Shown one piece after another: positions 59,512 to 64,000 of a DNA stretch of 64,000 nucleotides. The first letter of the stretch is position 1. The number at the start of each line of letters is the position of its first letter. The notes below the pieces were generated by a model. The model was given only the letters and a program-made list of their open reading frames with translations, had not been told where the DNA came from and did no database searches. A program made the translations under genes and the position numbers. Source of the stretch: Moniliophthora roreri (lineage: Eukaryota > Basidiomycota > Agaricomycetes > Agaricales > Marasmiaceae); contig LATX02000100.1 of NCBI GenBank assembly GCA_001466705.2, forward strand, positions 1,046,852-1,110,851, read 5' to 3'.

Positions 59512-62500
59512 ATGTCGGAAGAATATCAACCTCGATACGAGGCCCCTCAAGGTGGTTTCAAGTACGACACCTTGTTGTAATGTTTAGAGGCCACTGAATG
59601 AATTTCCGTGACACAAGGAAGCGTAGACTGCAGAATGCGTGTGATCTGTGTAGACAGGTGCGAGGGTATCTGAACAGAATGGGTACATGCCACTGACGGA
59701 TTCGATGTGACAGAAAAAAGGTCAGAGAACAAATGACTCGACGTATTCATTCCCAAACATTGATCAATGTTCTCAGTCCGATGTGCGCGCAAAGGGTCTT
59801 CCGAGCGATAGTATCTATGCTGACAGGAACCAGGCGACAGTGCGAATATGCCAGGGAACAGGTGCTCGAATTGCATAGCGTTCGGGTCTGAATGTACACA
59901 TGTTCTTGCCAATGCAAAGAAGGTGCGCGCCGCGGAATCACACCAAGAACCGGTTCTGACTGCATTGACGCGTAGAGAGGAGCACCGAAGCCATCCATAC
60001 AACCACCAGGCGCATCTCATTCCCCTGAAGCGTATGACCCCATTACATCGCAACGGTATCGCACTCAACCATAAAATTATTTAGGAGTCCTTCTAGTTGC
60101 CATAACGCCGGACATGTAAGACCAAATTCATTATCCGGACGTAACAAGGATCCATATTGAAAGCGGTTATCAGACGCGAAAAGATTTCTCGCACCCTGGA
60201 CAAGAGTTGACCTCTACGGTTCTCTCTGCTTCATATTCCCTTCCAAGTGATCCTGTATTGGCACAGCAAACTCTATTCGAACTTGCATCATACGCCCGAT
60301 CGCTGGAACAACGTCTTTCTGCCATTGCCCGACAATCGCCTCCCTCTACATCTAAAGGTAGCAACGCCTTTCTACCTGCGAGACTTCACTTACTAACATC
60401 CATCACAGCAAACCTATCTCCTCCTACAGTGACCTCAGCTCTTGCGGCAGCTCCATTGCAAGAAGCATATTCTCCACCGTCAGACACCGAAGACGAGGCC
60501 ATCGTGGACATTGCTTTATCGGATCCTCTACGCAGGTTCTCCATGGGTGATCGCAAAAGGGTCTTTTATGGAAAATCCAGTGACATGGTTTTCATAAAGT
60601 CAGCCTTGGATATCAAGAATGACTATGTCGGCAACAAATCTCAAATACAGTCCGCCAAAAGACCGGAATTTTGGAATGTTTACCCAGTAGGTCCACACTT
60701 TCTACCTTCCAACATAATCTTGACATTCATCCTTCTCAGTGGCAAGAAATCCCCAAACTACCATCCCCTCCCCTCACCTTCCCATCACCAACCCTTGCTC
60801 AACTTCTTGTCAAGCACTATTTTGAGGATTACAACGTCCATTTCCCACTCTTACACCGACCTACATTCGAGCGAAAGTTCCGCGATAACCTACATCTACG
60901 AGATACGCAGTTTGGTTTGCTGTTACTGTCGGTTTGCGCTATCGGGTCTCGGTTCATCGATATCAACGACCCCCGAGTCTTAGGAGAAAGTGTTTTGGAA
61001 GAAGAGGACGGTACCGGCAAGCAGCATAGCCTGGGTTGGAAGTGGTATAGACAGATTGGGGCCAGGGCTATGAGATCAGAGTTTCCTGGACGACCTGATG
61101 TTTCCGAGTTGCAGGTTATCTGTGTACGTATTCGTTCTACTCCCCGGCGCCTAACCTTCTCGCTGACTCCTGATCTCTCGTACGCGTAGAACTGTATTAT
61201 GTTTGCTCAAGCCACATCTGCACCAGAAATGTGTTGGATACTACTCGGCCATGGGGTACGATACGCTCTGGAATGTGGTGTTCATCGGAGGCATTTTGGT
61301 GGTCCCAAGCTTAGCGTAGAGAAGGAACAGTGGAAGAGAGCCTTTTGGATCTTGGTGTGCATTGACCTGTTCATGAGCTCGTTCCTTGGAAGGCCTAGAG
61401 CGACGAATCCGGTTGAGTAAGTCCTGGGTGAAATTGTTCTCAATGCAGCCGCGCTGATTATGAGACCCTCCTAGCTATGATCTTGACCTCCCCTGTCCGG
61501 TCGACGACGAATACTGGGAGCATCCGGATCCTGAAATGGCTTTCAAACAACCACCCGGTGTACCATCCAAAGTCGCATTCTGGGTCCAATTTGTCAAGTT
61601 GCTCGATATCTTTGGATTTGCTCAGCGTACTATCGTAAGTCTCCCCGATGAGTCGCAATAATGTCCTCGTTCTGACGCATCCCACTTTAGTATGCTGTGA
61701 GAAAGCCCGAAACACCCTCACCAGATACCGGCGGCGGTACCTCCTTTGACCAAAAGGCCGTAGCAGAACTAGACCAGGCACTCAACGATTGGATTGACAA
61801 TATTCCTTACCATCGTACGTTACCCCTGCTTTCTCTTGCTTCCACAACCGTCTTAAACCTTCCCAGTTCGCTGGAATCCTCATATGTACCAAGACAACCC
61901 AATATTCTTCGGCCAAGCAATCGCCATGTACGCTGCATATTACTGGGTGCAAATCCAGATTCACCGCCCCTTCATGCGGTTACGCGACAAGGGAAATCGC
62001 ACCATGGCATATTCCAGTTTAGCTGTGTGTGCCAATGCAGCCCGGTCGTGTGCACATGTAATGTCGTCGATGACGCAAGGGGAGGAGGGGGTACCTCCGT
62101 TTCCTAGTACACAGGCAAGTGTCTGGCTGGTCAAGTTGTTATCAATGGCTGAAATACGCGCGTGTCTTGTGTAGATGGCACTCTTTAATTCTGCGATAGT
62201 GTTATTGCTGAATATATGGGGTGGTAAAAGATTGGGTATCACGTCTGATCCAGCGAGGGAACTTGGGGATGTCTACAAGTGTTTGAACGTGCTGCGGGCA
62301 TACGAGAAGAGGTACGTTGGCGGGTGATCTCGTCGCAACAGACCGTCCTTAGTTCCTCTTCCCAGGTGGCAGATAACTGGCAGACTTTGGTGCGTTACCT
62401 TTCACAGTGTGGCGAGTTTGCATACGTTCTCAATGAGCCCTGTAGCGATATCATAACCGAGCTCATCTCAGTCAGTGATATTGACGCTGCTCCCTCGATA

Positions 62501-63043
62501 TCCCAGTCACTCAAACGTCCACACCCTACGGATGAACCAACGCACGAGGCACCAGTCGAAAGCGAAACACAAGCTATAGCCACAGCGTCGACAGCACAGA
62601 ATTACGATACCCCAACTTTTATGAATCCTCCTCCGGTACCCGAAGGAGAAGATTCAACGATGGGATGGTCATATGGATTGCCACTGCACACAAAGGATCT
62701 CAGCAGACTCCCAATTCATGGGTCAACCTATGACATCTTTGGTGGCGAGCAAATGTCTACAGACTCTCAGCCCATGATGTCCGAGGCAGATCTATCGCAG
62801 ATTTTCAGTCGTAGAAACGATTATGGGCACTTTGAATGTAAGTCTGTCATTGGCGTGATCCTCTGGGAGCGGGTTCTGATGCGGATAGTTTTAGTGGACT
62901 CGGGTCATTCTCCTGCATCAACACAGCTAGATACTGGTACGCTGGATTTGTGGTCAGATACTCCTGGTGGCGATCGTTGGGAGGATTGGGGACCGTATGT
63001 TGCTTCCATTGACGAGCTCCTACGGTCTGCTCCTCCGACGTAG
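59512..63043 (+). CDS. Zn2Cys6 transcription factor with fungal_trans domain (TF2)
   Basis: This is a paralogue of TF1 with the same exon plan. Exon 1 (59512-59561) gives MSEEYQPRYEAPQGGFK. Exon 2 (59618-59657) gives KRRLQNACDLCRQ. Micro-exons of 7 nt (59714-59720) and 6 nt (59777-59782) follow, then an exon from 59834. Joined, they give CDLC-RQKKVR-C-DSANMPGNR-C-SN-C-IAFGSE-C, an exact zinc cluster. The fungal_trans domain follows: FPLLHRPTFERKFRDNLHLR near 60845, LLLLSVCAIGSRFIDINDP, SLGWKWYRQIG near 61030, CWILLGHGVRYALECGVHRR near 61235, EQWKRAFWILVCIDLFMSSF and LGRPRATNPV. The C-terminal region is acidic, Ser/Pro-rich and ends DWGPYVASIDELLRSAPPT. It is intact by eye. XlnR-like regulators control sugar or xenobiotic genes, but no target is implied here. 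Confidence 0.92.
59714..59720 (+). other. 7-nt micro-exon in the TF2 zinc cluster
   Basis: The exon AAAAAAG lies between a 56-nt intron (59658-59713, GTGCGA...GACAG) and another 56-nt intron (59721-59776, GTCAGA...CTCAG). It encodes the two lysines and the first base of valine in KKVRC, as in TF1. Confidence 0.75.
59777..59782 (+). other. 6-nt micro-exon in the TF2 zinc cluster
   Basis: The exon TCCGAT is preceded by TTCTCAG and followed by GTGCGC. The next intron is 59783-59833 (51 nt). It completes valine, encodes arginine and supplies the first base of the third zinc-cluster cysteine. Length and phase match the TF1 micro-exon at 31000-31005. Confidence 0.75.
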
Positions 63044-63600
63044 GGGTAATGCCTCTGTTGGTAATAGCTACTCGAACAGACATTGTATGTGTGTACTATT
63101 CACTATTTAAGATTATTCTATGTAAAAGAGGCTGCTGTGTATAAATGTAGACCACTCACTAGGGACAACTGTTATGACTTGGGCTCAACAGCGCTCACTA
63201 CCCGACTGCAGTGTCTCTACTGCTATTATCAAGAACAAGATATCAAGTAGGGGTATCCAATGCAACTGTATTGCCGTGCAAGAAATCCAATTATACATCC
63301 ATAAAATAAAGATATATGCATCCGATATCCAATATACAATGGCATAACAAGTCGTCACTTTCGTGAACATCAACCCGAGAGACCCAGAAAGCAAGCAAAG
63401 CATCACTTCCACCATCGATGTATCCCTGTCTGTCTGCTCTTAACCCCGCCACCATCCTCCCACCGTGCGTATAGCCCCGTGCTACCAGCAAGTGACGCAT
63501 CCGGTATCGTTCCGTCGTCAATGGCGACCAAGGTTTCCCGTCATCAAGCCAGAAAATCAAGATATGAGGGGCTTTCACGCCCCCGTTTCCTTCCGCGACC
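63044..63600. other. convergent spacer
   Basis: This spacer lies between the TF2 stop (+) and the stop of the edge gene (-). It is AT-rich with no gene or repeat recognised. Confidence 0.5.
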
Positions 63601-64000
63601 TCAACAAATGATGCATCCGCAGCAACCAGTTTCCCCGTCCTCGCGAACTCGACCTCCGCTATTGTTGCCTACATTGTCGGCATCAGCCGTAATGGCAGCT
63701 TCGGATGCATCGTTTGTAGAACCCCACCGACCGAGCCTAATAGACTTGCGTTTCTTCTTGAGTGCATCATCTGGTGTGGGTGCACCTGGCCCAAACGGTC
63801 TGACTGACAAATGTACAATGGTCGGTGTCGGTGTAGGAGTTTCCGGTGATGATGTATGAATTGCGAAGGATAGATCTGTCGAGAAAATCTAGTCAGAAAG
63901 ACACATTTCCGCTCCACTCTGTGACGAGCCGGTTTTTCACGTCAAGAACCTGAAGACAACGTTTTCGAAGGAGGGGGGGGAGTTTGTCGCGTACGAATTA
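63601..64000 (-). CDS. C-terminal end of an unidentified gene with a CaaX-like terminus (partial)
   Basis: The last exon (63875-63601) encodes LSFAIHTSSPETPTPTPTIV, GPGAPTPDDALKKKRKSIRL and a Gly/Asn-rich stretch, and ends GETGCCGCIIC with TGA. The terminal CIIC fits a CaaX prenylation box. The preceding cysteines could be palmitoylated and the KKKRK patch could bind acidic lipids, so a lipid-anchored peripheral membrane protein is likely. An acceptor (CGACAG) precedes the exon. The upstream exon, near 63940-64000, runs off the window and its frame could not be joined with certainty. The family is unknown; a small GTPase or a membrane-anchored kinase are possibilities only. Confidence 0.5.

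Overview
The window looks like genomic DNA from a filamentous basidiomycete, most likely an agaricomycete. Genes are split by many short GT-AG introns of about 50-60 nt. The gene content is typical of mushroom-forming fungi: fungalysins, an OrdA-type P450, an SC15-like small secreted protein, a TRANK1-like UvrD helicase, and Zn2Cys6/fungal_trans regulators. No rRNA, tRNA or CRISPR signal was seen. I cannot name the species.

Layout. Positions 1-7300 are AT-rich, repetitive and gene-poor. They hold two decayed short-chain dehydrogenase (SDR) copies. One copy is split by two nested insertions, and one of those insertions (4158-6216) carries a captured fragment of the co-repressor gene TUP1. A 350-bp hAT-like MITE with a perfect 8-bp target duplication follows at 6934-7283. 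Positions 7300-31300 are gene-dense: an unidentified coding remnant, a plasma-membrane-type syntaxin (-), fungalysin 1 (+), a very large UvrD-like helicase (+), an atypical Zn2Cys6-spaced protein (+), a ferric reductase (-) and Zn2Cys6 factor TF1 (-). Positions 32600-47800 hold a P450 pseudogene (+), an unidentified gene (-), a mucin-like single-pass membrane protein (-), an SC15-like secreted protein (+) and an intact P450 (-), with long gene-poor spacers. Positions 49500-64000 hold fungalysin 2 (-), a 2.5-kb TIR element inserted about 60 bp upstream of its start codon, a second TIR element, a vWA-domain protein (-), the TF1 paralogue TF2 (+) and the last exon of a gene running off the right edge (-).

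The main themes are these. (1) Three paralogous pairs (fungalysin, P450, Zn2Cys6 factor) all occur in opposite orientations on the two sides of the window, which suggests an old inverted segmental duplication later rearranged. (2) TF1 and TF2 share a gene structure in which the zinc-cluster DNA-binding domain can only be read by splicing in two consecutive micro-exons of 7 and 6 nt. (3) Non-autonomous DNA transposons have captured a regulatory gene fragment, broken an SDR gene and displaced the upstream region of a protease gene. Exon boundaries were reasoned by eye from splice sites and protein continuity; family names rest on recognised motifs, not on a database search.
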